A DNA stretch of 64,000 nt from Siphonodentalium dalli (GCA_032622095.1 CP136067.1:38979549-39043548); one strand, 5' to 3'; counted from the first letter of the stretch, positions 48,421 through 61,751 are shown. The notes: a model not told the origin generated them from the sequence alone. Numbers and translations are program-made.

Positions 48421-48599
48421 TAATCGACATGTAGATCAAAAGGGTGTAAATCATATTAATGTACCATAACTCTGTTATTTCACATTTATTAGATAGTTCT
48501 TTCAGTTTCGGATTCAGAATCTTTTAGTTTTAATGGCGGAGGAAAGACCGCTTGGTTAATTAATTAATTAGTATTTCAGTGCGTCATCGCTACGCTATA

Positions 48600-49680
48600 T
48601 AGTCCTATAGTCATTAACGTTTTTGTAATAGAGTTAACTGTAATCGAGAGATAACTATATCACAATCGATAATGCTAGCTGAGTGCGTACCCGTCTGCTC
48701 TGAAACTAATGTTGTCCTTATATACTACCAAAAGCATGCAGTGTTCAAAATATAAAACACTTGATTCGCGATTTGCCAGTTTTTCCCGTTTACGAGTTTC
48801 GGTGGAATTTGCCAAAAGCCTCGACATTCCCCGGGGCGTACGCCACCTCTCCGTTTGACATGATACGTTTATAGTAGAGCGGACATACCTATAGTAATCG
48901 GTGAACATATTCATGCATTTGCCTGGCTCCTTGATAAGTCCGTTTGAATTTGCGTCATAAAGAGTGGGTTTGAATTTGAGTAATATATATCACCCGTTAA
49001 CAATGTTACACACTACCAGAGTTAAACCGTCCACCCTGAAACTTTGAAAAGCATACTAATCTTGCGTTTAGATACTACTAATCACATGCATTCGTCGAAA
49101 AGTTTTTATCTCAATATCTGATTTTCGGAGTAATTTTCCCCATTTGATTTTCGGTGGAATTTGCCAAATCTGAACCCACCCCGACACAAACACTCCGTTG
49201 AGCAGGTTGCGTTTATAGTAGAGAGGTCAAATTTTTAAGGCGTATCTACATTATACCGGCTTACATGCCACTGCATTAAACTCGCTCCTTCATTAGCCCG
49301 TTTGGATTTGGGGCTAAAAATAGGTTAGTGATAGACTACTTAAGTATACATATTTATGTTATATAGCGTTGTCACCAGTAAACCGTTCCATCTGAAATTG
49401 ATAAAATCGCACTGTAGATGCGCGTGAATATTACCCATCATATGTACTCGTCAAAATGTTTTTATCTCGATGTTTGAATTTTCCCCCTTTGCAATTTTCG
49501 TGGAATTTTCCTAAAGTCTCAACCCACTCCGACTAGCATTCTCCGTTGGGCAGGTTACTTTTAAAGTATAGTAGTCAAACTTTTGGGACGTACATACAGT
49601 ATATCAACGTACCTGCTACGACATTATCTTGCTCTTTAATTAGCCGGTTTGGATTTGGCCGGTAAATATGTGCAATATTT
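48600..49680. repeat. 350-bp satellite-like array, three diverged units
   Basis: Units end near 48940, 49299 and 49644 with CCGTTTGGATTTGG-type sequence; each holds TTTCGGTGGAATTTGCC, CATGCATTCGTC-like and GTTTATAGTAGAG blocks. The frame at 48675-48914 (minus) lies in one unit and is not conserved in the others. Confidence 0.75.
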
Positions 49681-49854
49681 CCGTACCCCATAACGCGGAA
49701 AATCCTGGGAAAAACATTTTAAGCGATATATTCGGGTCCGGATCACTCGTCCAATTCGGAATATGCAGTAAAACATATAGAGCGCTGGACTTATAAAAAA
49801 AAACAAAAAAAAACCTCGGTTTATTCATCCTGGTGTATAGTGTGTCCCTATGCA

Positions 49855-51400
49855 TGTGCGGTAACTCCGCAGGGAAAGCGCAGACACAAGTTTTGATGCC
49901 CGTGGGCAGTAGGGCATATCGAGGTGTGCATACGGTGCAATTTTCGATGCTCTGCTCCTTATAATTTCCGAGATAATAAAATGACATTTTTTCACATAAA
50001 GGGAGCTAACTCCGCGGGGAAACGCGGACAACATTTGTTATATGACAAAAAGTTAGAACTTATTAGCCCCAACATACGTACCAACTTTTAGTTTGCTACT
50101 CCTCATACTTTCAGATATTAAGGCGTCGCAAAATCGTGGAGTATAATAATAATAATAATGAAAAATATCGAAAATGGGCCATAACTCCGCCAAGAAACAT
50201 TGGGCCGTAATCCGGATAACTTTATTTTTAGTAGACCTTAGATGCCTATATTCTCTACTGCAATTAGTCTCTGACCCACAACACTGAACCAATACTGGCA
50301 AAATTTGGCGCACCTCGTGCTCTCTCCAGAACGCACGCACTGGCCTATCAGGTTATAGCCAGACGTTTACATCTTCGGAGGAGATGTGATTCCAAGAAAT
50401 TAGGCCCAAAATTGAAACATTTGAGGACCCGTACCTCTATCAGTTTTCAATGGAATTTCGAAATTCTTTCAGTTTCCAGATCGGCTGCTGTTGAAGATGT
50501 TATATTCAAAGTTTCATCTGATTCGGAGAAGAATAAAAAAAATTGTACCACGGACCACCCCTCCCCTGACGCACAACACTGAACCGATAGTGGCAAAATT
50601 TGGCACACCACGTGCTCTCTTCAGTCCGCACGCATTGGCGTATCAGATTACAGCCAAACTTGTACATCTTCGGAGGAGATGTGGTTTCAAGCACATGGGC
50701 CCAAATTGCAAACTTTGAGGGCCCGTAACTCTTGCATTTCTTCTCGGATTTCAAAAATCCTTTCCGGTATGGGTTTGTTTTCGTTCAGAAAGTACATATA
50801 CTTAAATAGATGAATGTCAAACAAAAATATGTTTGCGAAAATTTTGCCCCCACACCAGTGTAAAAATATATGTCGGACCTTGTAAAATTTTCTTCCTCGG
50901 ACTAAGCTGACAACGGTCAACACGACTATGAAAACCAAATGCAGTTATCTGGAATGATACGGGAGGACAACAGAGTAAAATAAAATAGAGGTTTGCCAAC
51001 TATGGGCGGTAACTCCTCAGGGAAAGCGCGGACACAAGTTGTGATGCCCGTGAGCCGTAGCGCATATCGAGGTGTGCATACAGTTCAATTTTCGATGCTC
51101 TGCTCCTTATAATTTCCGAGATAATAAAATGGCATCGTTTCATATTTGTTGTATGCCGATAGGTTAGAACTCATTGACCCCAACATACGTACAAACTTTC
51201 AGTTCGATACTCCCCATAATTTAAGATATTAAGGCGTTGCAAAAGTGTGGAGTATAATAACAAATAATAATGAAAAATAATCGTAAAAGGGCCATAACTC
51301 CGTCTAGAAACCTTGGACATGTATGCGGATACCTTTATATTTAGTAGACCTTAGATGCCTACAATCGCTAAATATTTCGCGTTCCTACTGCAATTATTTT
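49855..51400. repeat. Duplicated bivalve-type repeat block
   Basis: A 400-bp segment (GGTAACTCCGCAGGGAAAGC to GTAGACCTTAGATGCCTA) occurs at about 49855-50265 and 51005-51365. Between them a 180-bp module (CACAACACTGAACC to GAGGAGATGTG) occurs at 50275 and 50570. No gene. Confidence 0.75.
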
Positions 51401-52390
51401 CTGAGTATTTCAAAATAAACGGAAAACGACCTCAGTAGAAAAACAATAGACTTCCCAGGGGTGGGGTCGTAAAAACGTTGCGAGACGTGGGGGTCTTTTT
51501 TTTACATTTCCATTTTTTTACACCCACCCACCCTTTCTTGCATTTTTTTTTCATAAAATTTTAGAGACCCACCCCAAAACATCGACGCTTTATGTTGGTC
51601 CCCTCTGTAAAATCGACCAACCGCTCTATATTGGTCCCTTCTTTGAAAGACCAAATTAAATGTTACTTCCTGTTAACAAACATGTGCAAAATTGAACTCT
51701 AAGCAATCAACAAAGGTAGAATATTATGTGATTATATTGGTAAATTTATAACCCAGCCTATTCATCTGTGTGAGTACAGCTGGTGAGTAGATGAAAAATA
51801 TGTTGAATCCCCTGGAATGACAACAAAAAATAACTAGGGCCAGTGTTAGGGCCTACAGTAGAATAAAAAATTACACAAACTTAAATTTATCTTTTTTCAG
51901 ACATCAACCAGCATCAACTAGTAGGCCTAGAGCCTATAGTAATACCAAAAAGGAAAATGTGCATATGAACCAGTGTACGAATTAACTTTTATGTATGCCT
52001 GCATGACCACCGACCCGACCTCGCATTACGACTTAGAACTAGGCCTAAAATAATGCTTAACCCATTGAGTTTGAACGTTGTTGGTCAATTTAGTGCCAAA
52101 TCCATATACACGGATGAGATTCATTTGGACAATCAGAGCTGAACTTCGGTCATGTACTGGATGGAGTTCATGTGCAATAATAAATTCACACACATTATGT
52201 ACATGACTTTTATGTGTGCCTTCAAACTAGACCACGTTGCATGCACATCATCTTATAAATATACAATAATTAAGTAAATTAATTTTCTTCTTTGATAATT
52301 TTCAAATTAGCCTGAATTAGACATTAAGTATCATTTACATACTAGTATATGCAGGTAATTATGGGATATAATAATTACAATGTGAACAAA
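51401..52390. other. No gene or repeat recognised
   Basis: AT-rich stretch with pyrimidine runs near 51490-51550. Contains no long frame, TIR or tandem structure that I can support. It precedes the LTR element. Confidence 0.5.
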
Positions 52391-52401
52391 TGTGAGGTAA
52401 T

Positions 52402-52432
<31 letters not shown>

Positions 52433-52832
52433 GGTACAAGTCTTTATTACGCCGTGAAGAATATACAATCAGTGTATACAAATGTGACAATCGATGATCC
52501 TAGTGTTAGAATAGGCGAGCCTCTACGTATTAGAGGCTCGGAAGTGGAATAGGAAAGGCATGATATCTTTGGGAATTGTATTTACTTATATACCATTTGG
52601 GTGAATACATAATGAGGTGTTTGTTAATACACATCGGGATTGGTCCCGCTATTATGGTCATTTCCTATGACCATATTTGGGGAGCCGTCTTCATTGTGGG
52701 TAGGACTTGGTAGGGAGTAAGACGTGTGAGGTTTCTTTCCTTAAGGAATCGAACACGGATATTCGAGTTTGGGGTATATATGTCCTTGAATCAAGTTATG
52801 GGAATATAATGGGGCAAGTGTATTATGTCACA
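52391..52832 (-). mobile_element. LTR, left copy (3' LTR of a minus-oriented element)
   Basis: 442 bp starting TGTGAGGTAATGGACATA and ending GTGTATTATGTCACA, i.e. TG...CA with TGTGA/TCACA inverted ends. Near-identical to 61752-62171 except for a longer TA run and a 10-12 bp duplication. AATAAA on the minus strand at 52443-52448 and a 10-bp stem hairpin (CGAGCCTCTA/TAGAGGCTCG, 52516-52540). Left flank CAAA equals the sequence after the right LTR. Confidence 0.85.
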
Positions 52833-53064
52833 TATCTCCCATACCACGGAAGATTTTCGGTTTAGTTGAAAATCTTTAGTTCTATCAAAAGAAGGGACAC
52901 ACTGGGGGTGTATGATATGTTGATCGGGTTAGCTTGATTGAAGGACACTGATATATACATAGTTATAAGTAACATATAGCAGATTGGTAATAGACGTACA
53001 TATATAATGTGAAATGTATAGAGGTTGAAAGCTATATCGAATATATGTGATGTTAAATTACCAT

Positions 53065-53812
53065 TTAACTCTTTCGATGCCAAGCTCGCATAAATGCGAG
53101 TTACCCAGTCGCTGCCAAATACGCATTTATGCGAGTTCGGGGGTTCACCTGGTTTACGGGTCGTAATTATATTGTTTTGTTGCATTAGAACGGGGGTTCA
53201 TTTATTTTATGTAGAGTGCTGGTGTGCGCTGATAATTTAGAAGAAAGGTCAGTCAAAGTCATGCTACTCCTGAAGTTCTATGAGTACAGTCCGAGCCAAA
53301 ATATACCATTGACAAATTAACATTTGGTGCATGGGATGCGATATATGAGTGGAAAATAGACATCATAATTGACTTGGCGGCCTCCTTTCTGCTGATCAGT
53401 TTAGCGTCCAAAAATTCTGTTGGAATGAGGTCGGTGAAAAATACGGAATAGTAGCCGGAATATGATTAACTGGTGAAGCATTAATTAATGGGATAGAACA
53501 ATAGAACAAAAAACAAACATTTAATTATATATGAATTGAAAAAAATTACCGAAAAACATAAATTAAAGCAAATCCAAGATGGCCGCCAATGGCACGTGAC
53601 CCAAAGGCTTTGACCTTGAATGGGTCTCCTCGTCGGGGCATGTGATAGGTCATTGTCATATATACCCACATGTAAAGTTTCAACTAAATACACCGATAAT
53701 TACCCGATAGTCATTGCATTACCCACATATACATAAAATACTTGTATTTACACCCTGAATGCTTGGCACTGGGGAGTATGTCCGTGTGGCGGGGTGGCAG
53801 CGAAAGAGTTAA
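53065..53812. mobile_element. TTAA-flanked MITE nested in the LTR element
   Basis: TTAA plus CTCTTTCGATGCCA at left and inverted CTCTTTCGCTGCCA at right. Next to the left TIR a hairpin is formed by CTCGCATAAATGCGAG (itself a palindrome) and CGCATTTATGCGAG. No transposase. Confidence 0.75.
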
Positions 53813-55083
53813 TAACAATGCATTCAATAACAAAATGATGAAATCAATTATGATGAGAGACCATTCGTTTTTACCATTGCTGTAAATGTTTGCACATATT
53901 TATAATTATAGATATGAAAGTGTTGGGGTCAAGTTGACCTTTTGGCTGGGGTGTAGCGTATTGGTTTGGTGATTTATCTTGTCTGTTAAGAACACGTGTG
54001 CTTATGAGATGGTGCTCGTGGCATGTTAATTGATCTGTTTCTTGACAGGCGAAGGCGACTTTGATATATTTGGCTAATTAATAGTGATGCTTATATTCCA
54101 CAGCCTATCGTGTCATAATAGCGTTGCTTTATTGCAGCTGTTCAGACATTTTCGCAGTAACGATATTTGGGGTAGAAATATGCCCCTTATGGAAAATGAT
54201 GTGGTGAAGTATATAAGTATATATATAATTAAATAAATTTGGAGCGCGCGTGTTTGACATCTATCATATCGATGATAGACGAACTAATTGGCATCTGCTA
54301 GTAGCTTTCAATTTTATTGATATTAGATACGAATGTCGCGTCCTTTAGTCTTATCGAACCCATGTGTGATGAGTCATATAAGTCTGGCTGTATAGGTGAA
54401 GTTGCGTGTGTTTATATGTACAGGGGCATATGCCTTTATATAAATAAAAAATATTATCATTGCATGGTGATCTATATCGGTAGCATTGTATATGAATGGT
54501 AATTGTATGTTCCTATTTAGTTGTATTGATATATTTGAACAAAATGTGTTCCTGACGTGATATTTTGTTCCTGGACAAATTATATCGGAAATTTGTATTC
54601 CGTTTTCCTAGTGGAACAACTTGATGATTGTACGCGTGTGGGATTTGGATGTAGAAACTTGATGCTTCTTTATACGTGGGTTCTATACATCGTTTCGCCT
54701 TAATGAATAGTAATGTTAGTATGAACTGATGTTGGACATGTGGTTAATTTGAGTTATAGGATCCGATATAGGGCCTATATTAATATGTTATTAATGACAG
54801 TTAATAATTGGCAAGTATATATGACAATGATATATGGGGTAGGGAAGAATATGATCAATATTGCTTAAGGACAGACGATATTTGTGTCGTGCACATGGTC
54901 AGCCTATTTTGGCACCGTACATGTACACGTGGGTAAGCGGCGAGATTGGGTGAAGTTTGTACGTGAATTTCGTGTTCGCGTGTATTGGATTTTTTTTTAA
55001 ATGCACGATATAGATGCGTGTGGTGTCCGTGTATTGCGCGTTAGATTTATGTAATAGTGAGTTGGGATTTTTGTTTTGTGTGT

Positions 55084-55560
55084 TGTGAGCTATACATGTT
55101 AAGTTAACTGGGACTTGATTGGCCGTTAACATGTACGTTGTATTTGGAGATTTTCTTGTGGAATGGCGTTCGGGTGTTATGGGAATTGGATGGGGAATGA
55201 TATATGAGGATTTTATGGGTAACTGTGTACACACGTTTGTCATGTGTTATAGGGTACATGTTAAGTTAATTAGGCCTTGATTGGCCGTTAACATGTACGT
55301 TATATTTGGAGATATTCTTGTGGACGGGCGTTTGGGTGTTATGGGAATTGGATGGGGGATGGTATATGAGGATTTGATGGGTAACTGTGTACACACGTTT
55401 GCCGTGTGTTATATATGTTACATGCTAATTTAATTAGGCCTTGATTGGCCGTTATCATGCACGTTATATTTGAAGATATTCTTGTGGAAGGGTGTTCGGG
55501 TGTTATGGGAATTGGGTGGGGAATTGTATCTCACTAGATATGTGGTGTGTGGGGGAAAGG
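55084..55560. repeat. 163-bp tandem repeat, three units
   Basis: Units starting CTTGATTGGCCGTTAACATG at about 55114, 55276 and 55440, with TGTTATGGGAATTGGATGGG and GGTAACTGTGTACACACGTT. The 114-codon minus frame at 54899-55243 partly covers it and is not maintained. Confidence 0.85.
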
Positions 55561-55943
55561 GGTGTGGTGAGCGTACTAAATCGTTATGGAAGGTTAACCT
55601 ATATCGGTGTTCTTGTCATAATGATTGGTTTGTGTGGGTCGCTTGAGTTTGACATTATGCTACACTTGTGAGGTTTGTGAACCTTGGTTAATTGTTTAAT
55701 CTAGATAGGGTTATTTGAGTTTAATGAATAATTATGGATAATATTTTGGGTATGTTGTGAGGCATATAAATTGCTGGATAATGTTTGTTCATGTTTTTTT
55801 TAAGAGGTGATCAATCTCTTAATATTGAATATAACACCTTCTGGGCTTTATCCGATACGAAATTCCATGTGTATATGTGCACATCGTGTACACTGGACTT
55901 GCTAGTATTGAGTTATAATCTGATTATTAAATGATGTTTAGTG

Positions 55944-56814
55944 TTAACACGTTCACTGCCACTATGAGTTAACTCGTAGTAAACGGTTCCATGGGGACTG
56001 CTACTACGAGTTAACTCGTAGTAATGTTCATACCACATAAATAATAACACAAACCGCAAGCAATGTTGGTGTATGTGCCAATACATGCCAAACGATACCA
56101 TTGATCGATATTTTAAGTATAAGTATGATGGCTTGAGATACGATTCCCACAGCCCGAACAAGGGGTGAGGTCCAGATAGAAATCTTGGTAGGATACTCCA
56201 ATTCACCAGGACCTCTTCTGTACGTCCCTGAACCATGATATACATCTAGAACTAGACCATCCCCGGACACATTGTGTATATATAAAGGAATTATCGTCCT
56301 TTATACAATTTTTGTCGATCAAATCCCGGTCAAATGAAAGAAGAAACGTGTTATAAAGCTCCTACGAGATAACTCGTAGTCGGCACCTGGCTTGAAACTC
56401 ACCAGTGGTCATCGCTGGTGCCAGCTACGAGTTATCTCGTAGGTAAATACATTATTCGACGTAGTCTGTACCAATTATCATATATAATTCATTTACCATG
56501 TCTTACATACGATATGCTTGTACATGTATAGCACTCTTCGTCATCTAAGACACCGACAACGTAATTGTATTTAGCTACGAGATAACTCGTAACTGGCACC
56601 AGGGATGAAAAACTAATAAATTCCGTCCCAGGTGCTGACTACGAGTTATCTCGTAGTAGTCTTATAACATGTTGTCAGCATCATATGACCCGGTATTGGT
56701 CGAACCATTACTCATACATACGTAAAATATAATCTACTATCGGCAAAACATCAAATCCCATGTTGGCATACGGGATGGATCTAACCCATTGGTTTTCGGC
56801 AGTGAACGTGTTAA
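55944..56814. mobile_element. TTAA-flanked MITE with six internal palindromes
   Basis: TTAA plus perfect 13-bp TIRs CACGTTCACTGCC. Six copies of an 18-20 bp palindrome, CTACGAG(T/A)TA(A/T)CTCGTAG or close variants, at 55961, 56003, 56362, 56425, 56575 and 56639, arranged as three pairs; the last two pairs enclose GGCACC...GGTGC arms. No coding content. The layout mirrors the other TTAA elements. Confidence 0.8.
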
Positions 56815-57064
56815 TTTATAAGTGCATATTATATGTAAACGCTTCAAAGACATATTTGTACGAGTGATATTAAAGATGGTTTACTATCGAAATTTGATGG
56901 AAGTATTCATATATGTTTATAGCCTATGTGTTGATTATATCTGGCGGTTAGTTTGGTGTATATTGCTTGAGAGCGGGTGGAATAAAATGTTGTGGGAGTG
57001 GGAGGTGGGGCGTAATGTTGATTTTCATGTTAGGATTGTGAAATACTGAATATCGGGGTGATGC

Positions 57065-57410
57065 ATGTCGTGGTTAATATTCCACACGCCATATAATAAA
57101 AGGCGTTTAGTAGCAGTTTTAGGGTTCCATGGGCTCAAATAAGGTCGGACCAATGTCCGTAAATTGAGGTAGGGATTTGGGAAAGTGTTGTTGATGTGAG
57201 ATATGCCGTGGTTTATGTACACATCGCTCTATAATAAAGAGCGTTTTGTGGTGGTATTTATGGTATCATGGCCTCAAATAAGGTCGGACTAATGTCCATA
57301 AAAATGAGGGAGGGAATGGGGAAAGTGTTGTTCATTGGAGAAATGCCGTGGTTTATGTACCAATCACTCTATAATACAGAGCGTTTTGTGGCGGCAAGTT
57401 CGTTGGATAA
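57065..57410. repeat. 139-bp tandem repeat, 2.5 units
   Basis: ATGCCGTGGTTTATGTAC at 57203 and 57343, a diverged start at 57065; each unit has a small hairpin CGCTCTATAATAAAGAGCG and CTCAAATAAGGTCGGAC. Confidence 0.8.
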
Positions 57411-57839
57411 TTGTCATTTGTGTGTTTGGGGAGGCGTGCACATACTGAGATATGTAACTAAGGATTATTAGATATGGGGTTTGATTGGCAACATTGGGTG
57501 AACATGTGATTATTAGCACGTTAGGTGCATAGGAAGTGTGTTCATGGGTGTTGAGAGTGTCCAGTGTATGTAGTTAACTGGTGCACATCGTATGATTGTG
57601 TACTTGTGTCGGACATTTTTGCAGTCTCGTTTTGGGCATAAATTGTCGCTTATGAATTGATTTCTAATGAAATCATAATTTCGCGATTATCGGCGTTAGG
57701 GGGAGTGCGGTAATGCCTTAGCGAACGGTTGGTGAGATGCAGTGATTTGAGGTAGGTGTATAATCCTACCGTTATTGTTATTTTATTATTCGAACATTGC
57801 GAGTAAAGGTATCGTGTGTCGTGCCTTTAAAACACTTCT

Positions 57840-58030
57840 CCAAATATGTCCGTTATTTCGTCAAAGACACTTTTTCAAATATCTCCGTTATTTCGTTTAT
57901 AAAATTGATTTCATATTTCCATATTTCGTTCTATATTTCACCCTATTTCGCTGTATTTTCCTATTTCGATTTTCGATTTATTTTCCTATTTCGTTTTATT
58001 TCATATTTCGATAATTCGCTATATTTGACA
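57840..58030. repeat. Irregular TATTTCG short repeat
   Basis: Many copies of CCTATTTCG, CATATTTCG and similar 7-12 bp steps keep several plus frames open (Phe/Tyr-rich), none of them a gene. Confidence 0.75.
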
Positions 58031-61000
58031 TATTATGGGATATGGTATTATATGATACCCTACATTCTTATATTCAATCGAACATCACGTGCCTCCCGTG
58101 GTCGCGATTGTATGCCAATAGCCATCATATCGTGAACCCCGATATGTTATCTTTTGGTAGTCAAGCGTGTGCGTATTGGCTGATATATTTACATGCGCAA
58201 TTTGTCAGACATCTGACTGGCTTAAATTATGCGCTCATATTGCATTGACCTAATAATCATGAGAACGAGTTTTGTTATCATGAAGATGAGTACTCTATAC
58301 TCTTCAATTATTAAATATGTCACTGTGATATGTGAGTAGACACTATGACTTAGTGTATACATATATTATAACCGTTTTATCAGCGATGTATATTTGCGTT
58401 CATGGTTTGATTAAGGGGTTGATCAGTTTTGAATATGTCATTAATGCCAATAAATTGTTGGCGTGTATATATTACAATGATATGTGGAGTATACACTCTT
58501 AAATTCGTGTATACATGTATCCAATCGTTTGATTCACGGGTTGGTCAGTTATGAAGATATTTATGAATAATATAAATGAATTATTTGATTGTTGCTCTGT
58601 CTCTATAAAATATAATAACATTTAGCACACATTGATGGATATAAATTAATATGATTGCAATAGGATAATTATACGATTATAAGTACTATTTGTACATGTA
58701 TGACTTCTGGTACTCTTTCCATGATTGCAACATTAACTGATATAGACAACTATAGATCACTACATAAATGACCTTGATATTGCTTTTAAGAGCAAATGTC
58801 GTCTCAGTGTCCTATTATCGTAGGTACAGCGTATAGAAGATATTTTGAGGATTAACAGTATCTGGTTAGTTAGTTTCATTAAGTTAGCTAATGTTTGTTT
58901 AAAATTTTAATTTGTTTTCCTGTATATTGGTCGGAGGTTTGTGATTTAAAAAAAATGCTAGTGTTAAAGGGTTAATTAATTAATATAAAATCGGGTAAGC
59001 CATTTTGGGAATCAATATTAATTTCCATGTGATTTTACAATTATTCCTCGGTTATGAAGACGGTAACGTTTGGGTTAATGTATCTATTCTTGAATTATAA
59101 TGGGTATTTTCCAATAAACTAAATGTTTAAATAGACATGTGGAGTATGGCATTGATCACGTGATCTGCCATTATGGGTTTGTATCGTACAGTCTTTCTGT
59201 GGGTAACCTCCTTAGCATTCAAAGCGAATCGCTGACATAAACGGAGCATGGTGGTGAATTGATGGGTAACACGTGATTGCATTGGCATCAAATGGAGCCG
59301 AGTTCGGAACGGGGTGGGGTTCTCCCAATTGAATGCAATTTTGAGTTTAAATATACATATTATGGACTTTTTGGAGAGCGTGAAACTGATAAGTTAGTAC
59401 TCAGGTGCTATGCCAACCTGGGCAATGTCGCCTTCTACTAAGTTTGGGGAAAAATTAAACAAAATGGACGATATAACTCCATAACAAATATCATTTAACT
59501 ATGATCAATTGTAAATATTCACATTACGATTGGTGACGCAACTTTATATGTCAGCGAGAAACTAGCACAAATGAATTCGCCATCGAGGGTCATTTTAATT
59601 GATTAATTTATAAGAATGGTGATGTGTGTGCTGGCCGAGCGAAAGGGGAGGGGGTTAATACTTAATTTTTGGGGTCGGGTATGTATAGATGAGGCATCTA
59701 GATGGATACGGGACTGTGCTTGATATATATGCGTGTGCTTTGCGGCCGTGCGGATGCTATGTCGCTGATTATATTATTGAGTCAAGCATATTTGAAGCAA
59801 TGATGACGTATAACTGATTTCCATAATTTTTATCGATATATGTATATATATATACTCAAATTGAAAGCATATCGCGAATGCAGATATAAAATAGTGTAAG
59901 TGATAGTAGATAATTCAAAATCAGTTTCTTCTGAGATATTTGTCTGTATATACTTTTGAAGTTATGACTTCGGACCAACAAGAGTTTGCCATATGGAAAA
60001 CCCATTCAGATTTAGAACGCGAAGGTGGCAGATGCCAAAAGCAGTGATTGAAAGAATGGCACGAGCCGTGCGTAATCAGTTGGTCAAAGACGCTGAGTGT
60101 CAGTCGTTATACTAAGGATCTATATTATATGTTAATTGGGTTTAATTGCTTAGAGGCTTGGGTCGATGATGACTCAACGTACATCTGTTATCGAGAATTG
60201 AATTTTGGGAAGCGAGATAGTGCCCTGGTGGATCTATATGCTAACTGACCATGCACCAGGCATGGTTAAGATTTTCGCTCTTTGGCAAGCACATATTGTG
60301 AGATGACAGTGTGTCTCTATAAGTATAAGGGGGGTAGGGAGGTGTCGTTTTGTCTGCCTTTGTAAATAAAACTTGTTTTATATAATACTAATAACAATCA
60401 TGTACACTATCTAACATTAGTGATTGTGAAGTATTGAAGTTACCATACGTTATATCTAGATAAGTGATTCGTCCTATAACATTCAAACTGCATGATACGG
60501 TTATGATTCATGGGCAGCTGCGAAATGTTTTCCGAATGTTTTGTTTTCAAGTTAGTTTGCATTATAACGCAAGTAATTCGTATTTATTTAATTCTGTTTC
60601 ATCTGAATTATGCCCTATTAAATTTAATTTTATATGAAAAGTTGTGCGTTTTCTACCAGAGTGGTGTTTTATTACATGTTAATGGCGTGATACGTGTATA
60701 TGTTGCTCATCGCGTGGAATGTTGTTTAATAGATTAGAGTGAAGTCCAGTTCGCGTGTTAGTTGTTTTTAATGCGATTGCTTAAATGAAGAGCGTTTCTG
60801 GTTTGCGTTAATTATATTGGTTTCTTATCGTAAGGAGTACATGTGTTGTGGCTGGGGCGGTGTATGGTTCGATATAATTGATAGAGTTTAATAGAGAATA
60901 ATTTGTTTTCTTGGGTTGTATTTAACGCGAATAATCACAATATGTATGGCTTTGATGTAAATTTTTGGCGGTTAAATGTTGTGTAATTTTATATTGTTGT

Positions 61001-61317
61001 TTAATAAAGGTGTCTTTGTTTTTTTCCAACGCGTGTGCATGGATGAAATGTGTTTCAGTGGGTGTGCAAAGTGTATGTGGCAGCAATGATAAAGTGAACG
61101 GTCACTCACCAGATTTCCAAGAATAATGATGTGCATGAATCTGTAGAGATGAATGTCTATACTGGAACTGGTAGGTGAGCTAACGAATGTTTTGTAGATG
61201 TGAGTTTGTGGGTGACCAAAGTGTGTCCGGAACCGTGTGTGAATGTTTATATGCGGAGAACATGTAGTCTGTGGCTGGATCTGTGTCCGCGAAAGTGTGT
61301 GAGTGTTTATTGTTGGA

Positions 61318-61683
61318 TTAACGGTGTAATCCAGCTGTGGTTGATGAAACTCTGTTCGAGACGTACTGAATGGTTATAGCTGGTGAAGCGCTGTGGACTG
61401 TATAGTTGAAGAAGCTGTGTCCGCGAACGTGGCGAAAACGTGAGATATCTATGTCGGAGAATTCAGTGTGGTTGAAATTGTACGTGTCTGTGAGTGATGT
61501 CGTATTTTCTACGATTCTAAACGCGAGAATATTGGTGATCACGGGATCTGCCAATGTCACCAGGCTGTGTTCCCGTGGTTGTGTCGTGGTTGAGATTGTC
61601 TGGTTTGTTGGCCGTTGATTGATGCATTCGACTAGTATGTATCTTGGCAGTGGTCGTCTAGGATGTATCTTGGCAATAGTCAT
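61318..61683 (-). CDS. Unrecognised 121-codon frame beside the 5' LTR
   Basis: First long frame of the minus-oriented LTR element, starting about 70 nt after the right LTR. The product is Thr/Asn/Ser-rich with no membrane segment, zinc knuckle or protease motif. Its place suggests a remnant of a gag-like leader frame, but the composition may only reflect GT-rich DNA in 61000-61700. Low confidence that it is translated. Confidence 0.2.
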   Translation of the reverse strand: MTIAKIHPRRPLPRYILVECINQRPTNQTISTTTQPREHSLVTLADPVITNILAFRIVENTTSLTDTYNFNHTEFSDIDISRFRHVRGHSFFNYTVHSASPAITIQYVSNRVSSTTAGLHR

Positions 61684-61751
61684 CTAGTAGCTGAGACTTC
61701 AAGCTGTGTAGTAGTGAGACGCAGAACTGCTCAACGGTACCATAAATACTA

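Larger units (their letters stand above)
52833..61751 (-). mobile_element. Internal region of a LARD-like LTR element
   Basis: 8.9 kb between the LTRs with no gag, protease, reverse transcriptase, RNase H or integrase recognisable in any frame. Holds two TTAA elements (53065-53812, 55944-56814), tandem repeats at 55084-55560, 57065-57410 and 57840-58030, and one 121-codon minus frame beside the right LTR. The sequence next to the left LTR on minus, GGTATGGGAGATA, is a weak polypurine tract. Orientation inferred from PBS, PPT and AATAAA. Confidence 0.7.

Noticed and set aside
61131-61170. Short minus-strand ATG followed by a good GTGAGT donor near 61.1 kb, tested as the signal-peptide exon
   Set aside because: Only nine codons, ends in phase 0 while exon 1 needs phase 1, and lies inside the LTR element.
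52833-61751. Possible intact retrotransposon gag-pol between the LTRs
   Set aside because: No frame longer than 121 codons and no RT, protease or integrase motif seen on either strand.
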